DNA of 64,000 nucleotides from JALOAT01 sp041687015 (GCA_041687015.1 JAWLCT010000007.1:31262-95261), one strand, 5' to 3'. Counted from the first letter of the stretch, positions 54,107 through 62,021 are shown. Notes: generated by a model not told the origin, from the sequence alone. Numbers and translations are program-made.

Positions 54107-54257
54107 AACCACGGAGGCCACGGAGGCCACGGAGAAAACTCGTGTTTTCCATGGCTCGGCGTCCATTGTTGAACCTTCTCGGTTTCTTCTTAACGGCACG
54201 GACGGACCGCCGTATGAGACGAAAAACCTGCACTTTTCTCCGTGGCCTCCGTGGTTA
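54107..54257. repeat. CACGGAG-type element (ybeZ/miaB gap), overlapping the miaB stop
   Basis: Left arm AACCACGGAGGCCACGGAGG with a third unit to about 54134; right arm CTCCGTGGCCTCCGTGGTTA (54238-54257). The core has no recognised REP hairpin. TTA at 54255-54257 is the miaB stop codon read on the other strand. Confidence 0.88.
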
Positions 54258-55583
54258 CCGGCCTTTCAGGCGCCCGCGCAGGGAGTTGGGCAGGGCCTCG
54301 GTGATTTCGACGTTCACGAGCTGGCCGATGAGCACCGCGGGGCCGTCGAAATTGACCACACGGTTGTTTTCCGTGCGGCCGGCCAGCTGGTTCGGGTCCT
54401 TGCGCGAAGGGCCTTCCACCAGCACGCGCTGCACCGTGCCCACCATCTTGCGGCTGATGATCTGGGCCTGGTGGTTGATGAGATTCTGCAGCTGCTGCAG
54501 GCGGACCTTCTTCTCCTCCAGGGTCACGTCGTCCGGCATGTCGGCGGCCGGCGTGCCCGGACGCGGGCTGTAGATGAAGCTGAAGGAGTGGTCGAAACCC
54601 AGTTCCTCGACCACGCGCAGGGTCGCCTTGTGGTCGTACTCGGTTTCGCCCGGGAAACCGACGATGAAGTCCGAAGACAGCGACAGGTCAGGCCTGAGCG
54701 CGCGCAGCTTGCGGATGATGTTCTTGTATTCCAGCACCGTGTGGCCGCGCTTCATGAGCGCGAGAATGCGATCGGAACCGCTTTGCAGCGGCAGGTGCAG
54801 ATGGCTCACCAGCTTGGGCACGCGCCCGTAGACCTCGATGAGCCGATCGCTGAATTCCATGGGGTGCGAAGTGGTGAAGCGGATGCGCTCGATGCCGTCG
54901 ATGGCCGCCACGTACTCGATGAGCAGGGCGAGATCCGCGATTTCACCGTCGTGCATCTGCCCGCGCCAGGCGTTCACGTTCTGGCCGAGCAGGTTCACCT
55001 CGCGCACGCCCTGCTGGGTAAGCGCCACGATTTCGGCAATCACGTCGTCGAAGGGCCGGCTCACCTCGGCGCCGCGGGTGAACGGCACGATGCAGTAGGT
55101 GCAGTACTTGGAGCAGCCTTCCATGATGGACACGAAGGCCGTGGGCCCTTCTGCGCGCGGCTCGGGCAGGCGATCGAACTTTTCGATCTCCGGGAAGGAC
55201 ACGTCCACCACCGCCTTGCCGTCAGCCCACACCTGCTTGAGCATCTCCGGCAGACGGTGCAGGGTCTGCGGACCGAACACCAAGTCCACGTAGGGGGCAC
55301 GGGCACGGATGGCCTCGCCTTCCTGGCTGGCCACGCAACCGCCCACGCCGATCACCACGCCGGGCCGCGCCGTCTTCAGCTCCTTCCACACGCCGAGGGC
55401 CGAGAACACCTTCTCCTGCGCCTTCTCGCGCACCGAGCAGGTGTTCAGCAGCAGCACGTCCGCCTCTTCCGGGTTGTCCACCGGCGTCAGCCCACACGAC
55501 TCCCGCAGCACGTCCACCATTTTGGCGGTGTCGTACTCGTTCATCTGGCAACCGAAAGTGCGGATATGGACAGTGCGGGGCAT
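54255..55583 (-). CDS. miaB: tRNA-2-methylthio-N6-dimethylallyladenosine synthase
   Basis: The 442-residue radical-SAM methylthiotransferase modifies A37 of tRNAs. N-terminal auxiliary-cluster cysteines lie in TFGCQMNEYD (C12), LLNTCSVRE and GVGGCVAS. The radical-SAM triad is CSKYCTYC, and a C-terminal TRAM domain ends NSLRGRLKGR. The TAA stop is provided by the terminus of a repeat element. It is the first gene of miaB-ybeZ-ybeY-corC-lnt. Confidence 0.96.
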   Translation of the reverse strand: MPRTVHIRTFGCQMNEYDTAKMVDVLRESCGLTPVDNPEEADVLLLNTCSVREKAQEKVFSALGVWKELKTARPGVVIGVGGCVASQEGEAIRARAPYVDLVFGPQTLHRLPEMLKQVWADGKAVVDVSFPEIEKFDRLPEPRAEGPTAFVSIMEGCSKYCTYCIVPFTRGAEVSRPFDDVIAEIVALTQQGVREVNLLGQNVNAWRGQMHDGEIADLALLIEYVAAIDGIERIRFTTSHPMEFSDRLIEVYGRVPKLVSHLHLPLQSGSDRILALMKRGHTVLEYKNIIRKLRALRPDLSLSSDFIVGFPGETEYDHKATLRVVEELGFDHSFSFIYSPRPGTPAADMPDDVTLEEKKVRLQQLQNLINHQAQIISRKMVGTVQRVLVEGPSRKDPNQLAGRTENNRVVNFDGPAVLIGQLVNVEITEALPNSLRGRLKGR

Positions 55584-55610
55584 GTTGAGAACACCTGAGA
55601 AAAAGCTCTA

Positions 55611-55788
55611 AACCACGGGGAACACGGGGGACACGGGGGACACGGGGAAATCCATTTTCCTGTGAGGGCGTAGGTTACGTTGCGAAGCTACGTGACATTT
55701 TCGTGCCGCGCTTCGTCACGCAAACGCTGCGCGCCAACGTGACCTACGGCATCTCTTACCCCCGTGTTCCCCGTGTCCCCCGTGGTTG
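55611..55788. repeat. CACGGGG-type element with embedded TACGT hairpin core (miaB/ppnP gap)
   Basis: Outer arms are 55611-55648 (four units) and 55759-55788 (ending CCCCCGTGGTTGATGCTTC). The core 55669-55748 is bounded by CGTAGGTTACGTT and AACGTGACCTACG, a 12-of-13 inverted repeat, with GCGAAGC/GCTTCGT-like pairs inside. This core is unrelated to the GGAGCGGC-type cores of the other copies. Confidence 0.88.
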
Positions 55789-55804
55789 ATGCTTCTTCCC
55801 GTAT

Positions 55805-56083
55805 TTACCGGTACTCGCACAGGTACGCCGTGTCGCGCGTGACCTTGAGCTGGAATTTGGAATCGCCGGGCACGTTGAAGCTGGAACCGGGGGCGAAGGT
55901 CTGCCAGTCGGCGCCCGGGAGTTTCACCACCAATTCACCACTGATCACGGTCATCACTTCGGGGGAACCGGTACCGAACTCGTATTCGCCCGCCGCCATC
56001 ACGCCCACGGTGGCCGTGCTGCTCTCGCCCTGAAAGCCCAGGGACTTCACCTTGCCGTCGAAATACTCGTTCACCTTGATCAT
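55805..56083 (-). CDS. ppnP: Pyrimidine/purine nucleoside phosphorylase PpnP
   Basis: The 92-residue single-domain cupin (DUF1255/YaiE) splits several nucleosides by phosphorolysis in E. coli. Typical segments are MIKVNEYFDGKVKSLGFQG, TVGVMAAGEYEFGTGSPEVM and FNVPGDSKFQLKV. ATG 56083 is the family start. The upstream flank is the 99-base sequence that is repeated across the assembly gap. Confidence 0.93.
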   Translation of the reverse strand: MIKVNEYFDGKVKSLGFQGESSTATVGVMAAGEYEFGTGSPEVMTVISGELVVKLPGADWQTFAPGSSFNVPGDSKFQLKVTRDTAYLCEYR

Positions 56084-56090
56084 GGCGGGT

Positions 56091-56388
56091 TCTTTCAGGG
56101 GAGAAAAAAGGGACCGGCAAGTTTGCCGCCGCATTCGAGCTGTTGCAAGGGAAAAGCCATAACACGGGGGACACGGGGGACACGGGGGANNNNNNNNNNN
56201 NNNNNNNNNNNNNNNNNNNNNNNNNNNNNNNNNNNNNNNNNNNNNNNNNNNNNNNNNNNNNNNNNNNNNNNNNNNNNNNNNNNNNNNNNTCTTTCAGGGG
56301 AGAAAAAAGGGACCGGCAAGTTTGCCGCCGCATTCGAGCTGTTGCAAGGGAAAAGCCATAACACGGGGGACACGGGGGACACGGGGGA
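56091..56388. other. Assembly gap (100 N) flanked by identical 99-base sequences
   Basis: Bases 56190-56289 are N. The 99 bases before it (56091-56189) and after it (56290-56388) are the same, running from TCTTTCAGGGG to three CACGGGGGA units. The round gap size and identical edges indicate a scaffold join of two contigs ending in the same repeat. The true locus may contain this sequence only once. Confidence 0.95.
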
Positions 56389-56500
56389 AAGAAGTGTTGG
56401 ATGCGCGAGGTAGGTCTACGCCGGATCGGCGAGCGACTCGGCAAGGATCGGACCAAAAACAAGGATCTCCCCGTGTTCCCGGTGTCCCCCGTGTTTAAGC
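56356..56500. repeat. CACGGGG-type element (ppnP/sodC gap)
   Basis: Left arm AAAAGCCATAACACGGGGGA with further units to 56387; right arm CCCCGTGTTCCCGGTGTCCC to GTGTTTAAGCTTTTT at about 56505. Another copy of the left arm (56157-56189) lies before the N gap. About 80 unique bases form the core. Confidence 0.8.
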
Positions 56501-56536
56501 TTTTTCCAACCCATGCCAGAAACGGAGGGGAAAGCG

Positions 56537-57055
56537 ATGAGGCGTCTGCTGACAGTCATGCTGCTGTCCCTGCCCTTCGCCGCGCTCGCCCAGGGGGCGC
56601 GGGTGGTGCAGTTCAATCTCATCGATGAACGCGGGCTGGCACAGCCCATCGGGCGTATCGCCTTCGAAGACACCCGTTATGGGCTGCTTGTCTCGCCCAG
56701 CCTGAACAGCCTGCCGCCGGGTCTGCACGGTTTCCACGTGCACGAGAACCCCAGCTGTGCGCCGAGCAAGGAAAAGGGCGAGGTCAAGCCCGGCCTGGCC
56801 GCCGGCGGCCATTACGACCCGGACCGCACCGGACGCCACCGCGGCCCCTACCGCGACGACGGCCACAAGGGCGACCTGCCCGTGCTCTACGTGGACGAAA
56901 ACGGCAATGCCGAAACCCAGGTGCTGGCCCCTCGTCTGCGGCTGCGCGACTTGCGCGGGCGCAGCGTGATGATCCACGCAGGCGGCGACAATTATCTGGA
57001 CACGCCGGCCCCCCTGGGCGGCGGCGGCGGGCGCATTGCCTGTGCCGTGTGGTAG
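56537..57055 (+). CDS. sodC: Periplasmic Cu,Zn superoxide dismutase
   Basis: The 172-residue enzyme has a signal peptide (residues 1-19, cut after AALAQ). Copper ligands are H67, H69, H92 and H147; zinc ligands are H92, H101, H110 and D113; C74 and C169 can form the conserved disulfide. All are present, so activity is expected. ATG 56537 follows GGAGGGG. It is followed by a DUF2202 gene on the same strand. Confidence 0.95.
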   Translation: MRRLLTVMLLSLPFAALAQGARVVQFNLIDERGLAQPIGRIAFEDTRYGLLVSPSLNSLPPGLHGFHVHENPSCAPSKEKGEVKPGLAAGGHYDPDRTGRHRGPYRDDGHKGDLPVLYVDENGNAETQVLAPRLRLRDLRGRSVMIHAGGDNYLDTPAPLGGGGGRIACAVW

Positions 57056-57056
57056 C

Positions 57057-57085
57057 GGCAAATGACCCACGCTGCGCCATTTGCC
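57057..57085 (+). terminator. Perfect 8-bp dyad after sodC
   Basis: GGCAAATG (57057-57064) and CATTTGCC (57078-57085) form a perfect stem around a 13-base loop, starting right after the sodC stop. No T-run follows, so it may be a weak terminator or mRNA-stabilising hairpin. Confidence 0.4.
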
Positions 57086-57187
57086 TCGCCGGGCGCGATA
57101 CTAAGTCCTTGACGTACGGGGCACACGACGTTGGCCCGTCCCTTGCTCTTCACGGTGCTCCAACAACAACTGTGAGGAGTAAACGTC

Positions 57188-57796
57188 GTGAGACAACTGG
57201 CAATCGTCAGCCTGGCCCTGCTGCTCGGCTTCGTGGCCCCCGTCCATGCCAAGAAGGCGGGTGGTGGTTCGGGGTATTACGTACTCACCGAGGCCGAGAT
57301 CCAGGGCCTGCAATTCCTGCGCGAAGAGGAAAAACTGGCACGCGACGTCTACCTGGAACTGCACCGCCGCTGGGGAATGAACATCTTCGCCAACATCGCT
57401 GAATCGGAACAGAACCACATGGACGCGGTGAAGAGCCTGCTCGACAAATACCGTCTGGAGGATCCGGCGCAGCCCGGCGAGGGCGAGTTCACCAACCAGG
57501 CATTGCAGGCCGCCTACGACGCCCTGATCGCCCGCGGTCGTCAGTCCCTCATGGAGGCCCTGCACGTGGGCGGCTTCATCGAGGAGCTGGACATCGGCGA
57601 CCTGCAGGACGCCATGGCCGCCACCGGGCGCGATGACATCCTGCAGGTCTATGACAACCTCATGCGCGCCTCCCGCAACCACCTGCGCGCCTTCGCCGGC
57701 CAAATCGAAAACCGCGGCGTGGCCTACGAGGCCCAGGTGCTCACCCAGGAGGAAGTGGACGCCATCATCGACTCGCCCATGGAGCGCGGCCGCTGA
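57188..57796 (+). CDS. Exported DUF2202 (ferritin-like) protein
   Basis: The 202-residue protein has a signal peptide (residues 1-21, cut after PVHAK). The DUF2202 helical bundle includes FLREEEKLARDVYLELHRRW, NIAESEQNHMDAVKSLLDKY, FIEELDIGDLQDAM and NLMRASRNHLRAF. The repeated ExxxxR/ExxH pattern resembles ferritin-like di-iron sites, but metal binding is not shown for this family as far as I know. The start is GTG 57188 behind GAGGAG. Proximity to sodC suggests an oxidative or metal-stress role, which is inference. Confidence 0.85.
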   Translation: MRQLAIVSLALLLGFVAPVHAKKAGGGSGYYVLTEAEIQGLQFLREEEKLARDVYLELHRRWGMNIFANIAESEQNHMDAVKSLLDKYRLEDPAQPGEGEFTNQALQAAYDALIARGRQSLMEALHVGGFIEELDIGDLQDAMAATGRDDILQVYDNLMRASRNHLRAFAGQIENRGVAYEAQVLTQEEVDAIIDSPMERGR

Positions 57797-57817
57797 GGAG
57801 GAGGAAAAGAAGCAGAC

Positions 57818-57990
57818 TAACCACGGAGGCCACGGAGGGAAGGAGTATTCCTTTGTGCCTTCTGGCTCAACCAAGTGTAAGGCTTTGTGCCCATGCAACC
57901 CGGGCGGTTTCTGCACACGACAGGCCAACGCGGGCCCGTGTGACACCTACCCTTAATCTTCTCCTTGGCCCTCCGTGGCCTCCGTGGTTG
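57818..57990. repeat. CACGGAG-type element (DUF2202/amtB gap)
   Basis: Left arm TAACCACGGAGGCCACGGAG (57818-57837) and right arm CCCTCCGTGGCCTCCGTGG then TTGATC (57970-57994) flank about 130 bases without a recognised hairpin. It lies between convergent genes. Confidence 0.82.
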
Positions 57991-58013
57991 ATCTTCTTCT
58001 CCTCCCCCATCCC

Positions 58014-59225
58014 TTACCGCGTCACCCCCAACTGGTCGTAACGGGGTTCCGACGTGATCTTGTGGATGGACAGGTCGGCGCCCTGGAATTCCTCTTCCTC
58101 GGACAGGCGGATGCCGACGGTGGCCTTAAGCAGACCGTAGACTGCCAGGCCGCCGATGAGGGCGATGGTAATGCCCAGGGCCGTGCCGATGAGCTGACTC
58201 GCGAGGGTCACGCCACCCAGGCCGCCCAGCGCGGTGGTGCCGAAGATGCCCGCGGCGACCCCGCCCCAGGCACCGCACAAACCGTGCAGCGGCCACACCC
58301 CCAGCACGTCGTCGATCTTCCAGCGGTTCTGGGTAAGGGTGAACAGCCATACGAACAGCCCACCCGCCACCGCGCCGGTGACGAGTGCGCCCATCGGGTG
58401 CATGAGATCCGAACCGGCGCACACCGCCACCAGACCCGCGAGCGGCCCGTTGTGCACGAAACCCGGGTCACTGCGACCCGCCGCCAAGGCAGCGAGGGTG
58501 CCGCCCACCATGGCCATGAGCGAGTTCACCGCCACCAGGCCGCTGATGCCCTCCAGTTTCTGGGCGGACATGACGTTGAAGCCGAACCAGCCCACGGTGA
58601 GGATCCAGGCGCCCAACGCCAGGAACGGAATGCTGGAGGGCGGATGCGCGTAGATTTCGCCATTGCGCCCGTAACGGCCCTTGCGATGACCAAGCAGCAG
58701 CACCGCGGCGAGGCCGATCCAGCCGCCGACGGCGTGCACCACCACGGAACCCGCGAAGTCGTGAAAGGGCGCGCCGAAGGCCGCCTCCAGTTTTTCCTGT
58801 ACCCCCAGCAGGCCATTCCAGGCGATGCCCTCGAAGAACGGATACACCAGTGCCACCAACAGGAAGGTGGCGGTGAGCTGGGGCAGGAAGCGGGCGCGCT
58901 CGGCGATGCCGCCGGAGACGATGGCGGGGATGGCGGCGGCGAAGGTGAGCAGGAAAAAGAACTTCACCAGCTCGTAACCGCTGTTGGCGGTGAGCGCCTC
59001 GGCGCCGGTGAGAAAGCCCACGCCGTAGGCGATGCCGTAGCCGATGAAAAAATAGGCGATGGTGGAAACGGCGAAGTCCGAGAGGATCTTCACCAGCGCG
59101 TTCACCTGATTCTTCTTGCGCACCGTGCCCACCTCGAGGAAGGCGAACCCGGCGTGCATGGCGAGCACCATGATGGCGCCCAGCAGGATGAACAAGACGT
59201 CATGGGGGGCAGTGCTCTGCTCCAT
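58014..59225 (-). CDS. amtB: Ammonium transporter AmtB
   Basis: The 403-residue Amt/Rh channel of about eleven helices has the conserved twin histidines in VVVHAVGGW and VWPLHGLCGAWGG and the DFAGSVVVH signature. ATG 59225 follows AGGAG; the longer reading adds eleven unlikely residues. There is no adjacent glnK, which usually accompanies amtB. The upstream region carries a sigma-54-type promoter and two NtrC-type sites, indicating nitrogen control. Confidence 0.95.
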   Translation of the reverse strand: MEQSTAPHDVLFILLGAIMVLAMHAGFAFLEVGTVRKKNQVNALVKILSDFAVSTIAYFFIGYGIAYGVGFLTGAEALTANSGYELVKFFFLLTFAAAIPAIVSGGIAERARFLPQLTATFLLVALVYPFFEGIAWNGLLGVQEKLEAAFGAPFHDFAGSVVVHAVGGWIGLAAVLLLGHRKGRYGRNGEIYAHPPSSIPFLALGAWILTVGWFGFNVMSAQKLEGISGLVAVNSLMAMVGGTLAALAAGRSDPGFVHNGPLAGLVAVCAGSDLMHPMGALVTGAVAGGLFVWLFTLTQNRWKIDDVLGVWPLHGLCGAWGGVAAGIFGTTALGGLGGVTLASQLIGTALGITIALIGGLAVYGLLKATVGIRLSEEEEFQGADLSIHKITSEPRYDQLGVTR

Positions 59226-59261
59226 TTTGGACTCCTGGCAAAAGGCAATGCCCAACACCGG

Positions 59262-59277
59262 AGCAAGAACCGCACCA
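59262..59277 (-). promoter_or_regulatory. Candidate sigma-54 promoter of amtB
   Basis: On the minus strand TGGTGCGGTTCTTGCT carries GG and GC separated by exactly ten bases, with TTGC at the -12 region (consensus TGGCACGN4TTGCW). The start of transcription would fall near 59252, giving a leader of about 27 bases before the amtB ATG. Confidence 0.65.
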
Positions 59278-59286
59278 TGGCGGTGC
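59272..59286. promoter_or_regulatory. NtrC-type site overlapping the amtB -24 region
   Basis: GCACCATGGCGGTGC has the GCACC-N5-GGTGC form of the NtrC operator (consensus GCACCAN3TGGTGC). It overlaps the -24 element. Confidence 0.6.
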
Positions 59287-59342
59287 TCTATTGAAGGAAC
59301 AAGGGCTTATGCGTGGATCGCCGCGGTGCGCGAATAGGCAAT

Positions 59343-59357
59343 GCACCGCGACGGTGC
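59343..59357. promoter_or_regulatory. NtrC-type enhancer site upstream of amtB
   Basis: GCACCGCGACGGTGC again has the GCACC-N5-GGTGC form. Its centre is about 98 bases upstream of the predicted transcription start, a usual enhancer distance for sigma-54 activators. Confidence 0.6.
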
Positions 59358-59404
59358 CGCGCAACGCCGCCGCGCACTCAATGGGGGCATGAGCGGATTG
59401 CGCT

Positions 59405-60193
59405 TCAACCCTCCCGCTCGCGCCGCTTGGCCTCGTCCCAGAGGGCGTCCATTTCCGCCAAGTCCGCGTCCTCGGGGCGCTTGCCCCGCTCGCGCAGCGC
59501 CACCTCGATGAAGCGGAAACGCCGTTCGAACTTGGTGTTGGTCGCACGCAGCGCCGCCTCGGCGTCCACGCCCGCATAGCGGGCCAGGTTGGCGCAGGCG
59601 AACAATAGGTCGCCGATCTCGCCGTGCAGCGCCCGGGTGTCGCCGGCGGCGACCTCGGCGCGCACCTCCCGCAGCTCCTCTTCCAGTTTGTCCAGCACGC
59701 CGCCAATGTCAGGCCACTGGAAACCGACACGGGCGGCGCGCTTTTGCAGTTTCTCCGCACGGGTGAGTGCCGGCAGGGTGCGGGTGATGCCGTCCAGCAG
59801 ACTTTCGTGCCCGCCCTTGTCGGCCCGCTCACGCGCCTTGTGGGCTTCCCAGGCGGCCGTCTGTTCAGTTGCCGAATCGATGCGCTCGTCACCGAACACG
59901 TGGGGATGGCGCCGGCGCATCTTGGTGACGATCGCCGCAGCCACGTCGTCGAACCCGAAGGCCCCCTGCTCCTCGGCCATGCGCGCATGGAACACCACCT
60001 GGAACAGCAGGTCGCCCAATTCGTCCTTCAGGTCGTGCAAATCGCCGCGCTCGATGGCGTCGGCCACCTCGTAGGCCTCTTCGATGGTGTACGGGGCGAT
60101 GGTGGCGAAGCTCTGTTCGCGGTCCCAGGGACACCCCATCTGCGGGTCACGCAGGCGGGCCATTACGGCAAGCAGTTCGTCGATAGGGCTCAT
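59405..60193 (-). CDS. mazG: Nucleoside triphosphate pyrophosphohydrolase MazG
   Basis: The 262-residue enzyme has two MazG domains. The N-terminal one shows PWDREQSFATIAPYTIEEAY and the metal-binding DELGDLLFQVVFHA, the C-terminal one EELREVRAEVAAGD and EIGDLLFACANLARY. MazG hydrolyses NTPs and dNTPs and lowers ppGpp in E. coli. ATG 60193 gives the family start. It is convergent with nothing nearby and divergent from the patatin gene. Confidence 0.95.
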   Translation of the reverse strand: MSPIDELLAVMARLRDPQMGCPWDREQSFATIAPYTIEEAYEVADAIERGDLHDLKDELGDLLFQVVFHARMAEEQGAFGFDDVAAAIVTKMRRRHPHVFGDERIDSATEQTAAWEAHKARERADKGGHESLLDGITRTLPALTRAEKLQKRAARVGFQWPDIGGVLDKLEEELREVRAEVAAGDTRALHGEIGDLLFACANLARYAGVDAEAALRATNTKFERRFRFIEVALRERGKRPEDADLAEMDALWDEAKRREREG

Positions 60194-60321
60194 GAGACGG
60201 GTCCGGGGCAGCGGCGCAAAGCCGCAGAGAAAAGATTCGGTGGCGTTGTCCGATGGTAGCCCGACGCAACGCGGAGCAAAAGGATGAAACGTCGGTCGCG
60301 CCGGCGGTAGACTCTGCGACC

Positions 60322-61242
60322 ATGAAGATCGGACTCGCACTCGGCAGCGGCAGCGCGCGCGGCTGGGCCCACATCGGGGTCATCCGCGCGCTGGCCGATC
60401 ACGGCATCGAACCGCACATCGTTTGCGGCACCTCCATCGGCGCCCTGGTGGGCGCGGCCTATGCGAGCGGTCGGCTGGACGCCTTCGAGGCCTGGGTGCG
60501 CGAGCTGGATTGGTGGTCCATCGTGCGCTTCATGGACCCGGCCATCGCCGGCGGCGGTTTCATGGAAGGCGAACACCTCATGAAGGTGATGGCCGAACAC
60601 CTGCACGCCGGCGATATGCAGGATCTGCCCACCACCTTCGCCACCGTGGCCACCAATCTGCGCACCGGCCAGGAGGTGTGGCTGCAGCGCGGTTCCCTGC
60701 TGGAGGCGGTACGTGCCTCCTTCGCCCTGCCCGGCCTGTTCACGCCCGTGCGCCACGACGATTCGTGGCTGGTGGACGGCGGCCTGGTGAATCCGGTGCC
60801 GGTGTCGCTGTGCCGCTCGCTCGGCGCCGACGTGACCATTGCTGTGAACCTGAACGGGGACATCGTGGGGCGTCATCTGCCCACTTTCCAGGCCGTGGCA
60901 CGCGAGAAGCGCAACACGTCGCCGGCACTATGGGAGCAATTCACCGAGCGCTTGCACGCGGGACTGAAGGACAGCAATTTCGGCCGCCTGGTGGCACGCC
61001 GCGAACCGCCGGGCCCCGGCATGTTCGACGTGGTCGCCAGCGCCATCAACATCATGCAGGACCGCATCACGCGCTCGCGCATGGCGGGCGATCCGCCTGA
61101 CGTGCTGCTCGCACCGCGCCTGGCCCACATCGGCCTGCTGGAATTCGATCGCGCCGAAGAGGCCATCGAGGAAGGTCGCCGTGCCGTGGAGCGCATGCTC
61201 CCGGCACTCCGCCCGTTGCTCAAACCCGACTCTGCGGCTTGA
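60322..61242 (+). CDS. Patatin-like phospholipase, RssA/YchK type
   Basis: The 306-residue serine hydrolase has the oxyanion loop GSGSARGWAHIGV (residues 8-20), nucleophile S38 in CGTSIGALVG and the catalytic aspartate in WLVDGGLVNPVP. This Ser-Asp dyad is complete. Proteins of this type are mostly cytoplasmic with unknown lipid substrates. ATG 60322 is chosen because the preceding 23 codons are shadow sequence. Confidence 0.92.
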   Translation: MKIGLALGSGSARGWAHIGVIRALADHGIEPHIVCGTSIGALVGAAYASGRLDAFEAWVRELDWWSIVRFMDPAIAGGGFMEGEHLMKVMAEHLHAGDMQDLPTTFATVATNLRTGQEVWLQRGSLLEAVRASFALPGLFTPVRHDDSWLVDGGLVNPVPVSLCRSLGADVTIAVNLNGDIVGRHLPTFQAVAREKRNTSPALWEQFTERLHAGLKDSNFGRLVARREPPGPGMFDVVASAINIMQDRITRSRMAGDPPDVLLAPRLAHIGLLEFDRAEEAIEEGRRAVERMLPALRPLLKPDSAA

Positions 61243-61246
61243 GAGG

Positions 61247-61353
61247 TCGACGCGGAGGGCGGAGACAACCGCCAAGTCTCGGGACCAGCGCGCAGCTAAT
61301 GCGCGCAAACCCTGGCTAAACAATTTTTCATTCTCCGCGCCCCCCGCGTTAAT
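61247..61353. repeat. Weak CGCGGAG-type inverted repeat (patatin/response-regulator gap)
   Basis: GACGCGGAGGGCGGAG (61249-61264) and TTCTCCGCGCCCCCCGCGTTAA (61330-61352) are short opposed arms of the repeat class at 52905, with about 65 unique bases between. It lies between convergent genes. Confidence 0.6.
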
Positions 61354-61361
61354 CCCCCCGT

Positions 61362-62021
61362 TCAAATCGCCATCAGCCCATGTTGCAGCGCAAGCTGCAC
61401 CAGTTGGGCACGGTTGCCCACGTTGAGCTTCTGCATGATGCGCGTGTGGTGCACGCCGGCGGTCTTGGGGCTGATGACCAGGATCTCGGCGATTTCCGCA
61501 ACGGACTTGCCTTCGATGAGCAGACGGAACACTTCGAACTCGCGCGGCGACAGCACATCGGCAGGGCTGCGTTCTTCGCCCGCGGCCCGTTCCGGCATCA
61601 CCGGGTCGATGAAGATGTTGCCGCTGGCCACGGTCTCGATGGCCTCAACCATGGCCTCGGGCGCGGAACGCTTGGTGAGGTAACCGCGCACGCCGGCCTT
61701 CATGGCCTGGTTGAGAATGGCCTCGTTGTCGTGCACCGAAAACACCAGGACCTTGGCCTCTGAGTCGCGCGCGAGGATGCGGCGCACCGCATCCAGCCCG
61801 CTCGCGCCGGGCATGTTCAGGTCCATCACCACCACGTCGGGGGAATGTTCGCAGAACGCGCGATAACCCAGATCGCCGTTGTCCGCTTCAGCCACCACGC
61901 GGATGTTGTCGGTACCTTCCAGCAGGCGCCGGTAGCCCGCGCGCACCACCGGGTGATCGTCCACCAGGATGACGGTTATGGTTCCAGGCACCGACACGGC
62001 ATGAGCCTCCTCACCAGACAT
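61362..62021 (-). CDS. NarL/FixJ-family response regulator
   Basis: The 219-residue regulator has a receiver domain (acidic pocket DD at 21-22, phosphoacceptor D67 in VVVMDLNMPG, lysine in GYLTKRS) and a C-terminal LuxR-type helix-turn-helix (LSPREFEVFRLLIEGKSVAE onwards). ATG 62021 follows GAGGAGATTCCC. It lies 13 bases downstream of a sensor kinase gene and is almost certainly its partner. Its target genes are unknown. Confidence 0.93.
   Translation of the reverse strand: MSGEEAHAVSVPGTITVILVDDHPVVRAGYRRLLEGTDNIRVVAEADNGDLGYRAFCEHSPDVVVMDLNMPGASGLDAVRRILARDSEAKVLVFSVHDNEAILNQAMKAGVRGYLTKRSAPEAMVEAIETVASGNIFIDPVMPERAAGEERSPADVLSPREFEVFRLLIEGKSVAEIAEILVISPKTAGVHHTRIMQKLNVGNRAQLVQLALQHGLMAI

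Noticed and set aside
41431..56500. Short proteins with PRVPRVPRG, SPVSPVSPV or NTGDTGDTG tripeptide repeats
   Set aside because: They are translations of the 9-nt repeat arms, whose period is a multiple of three; no ribosome-binding sites or conserved context support them.
61243..61361. A terminator shared by the convergent patatin and response-regulator genes
   Set aside because: The opposed GC arms are about 65 bases apart with no T-run directly after the stem; it is better described as a weak copy of the repeat class.
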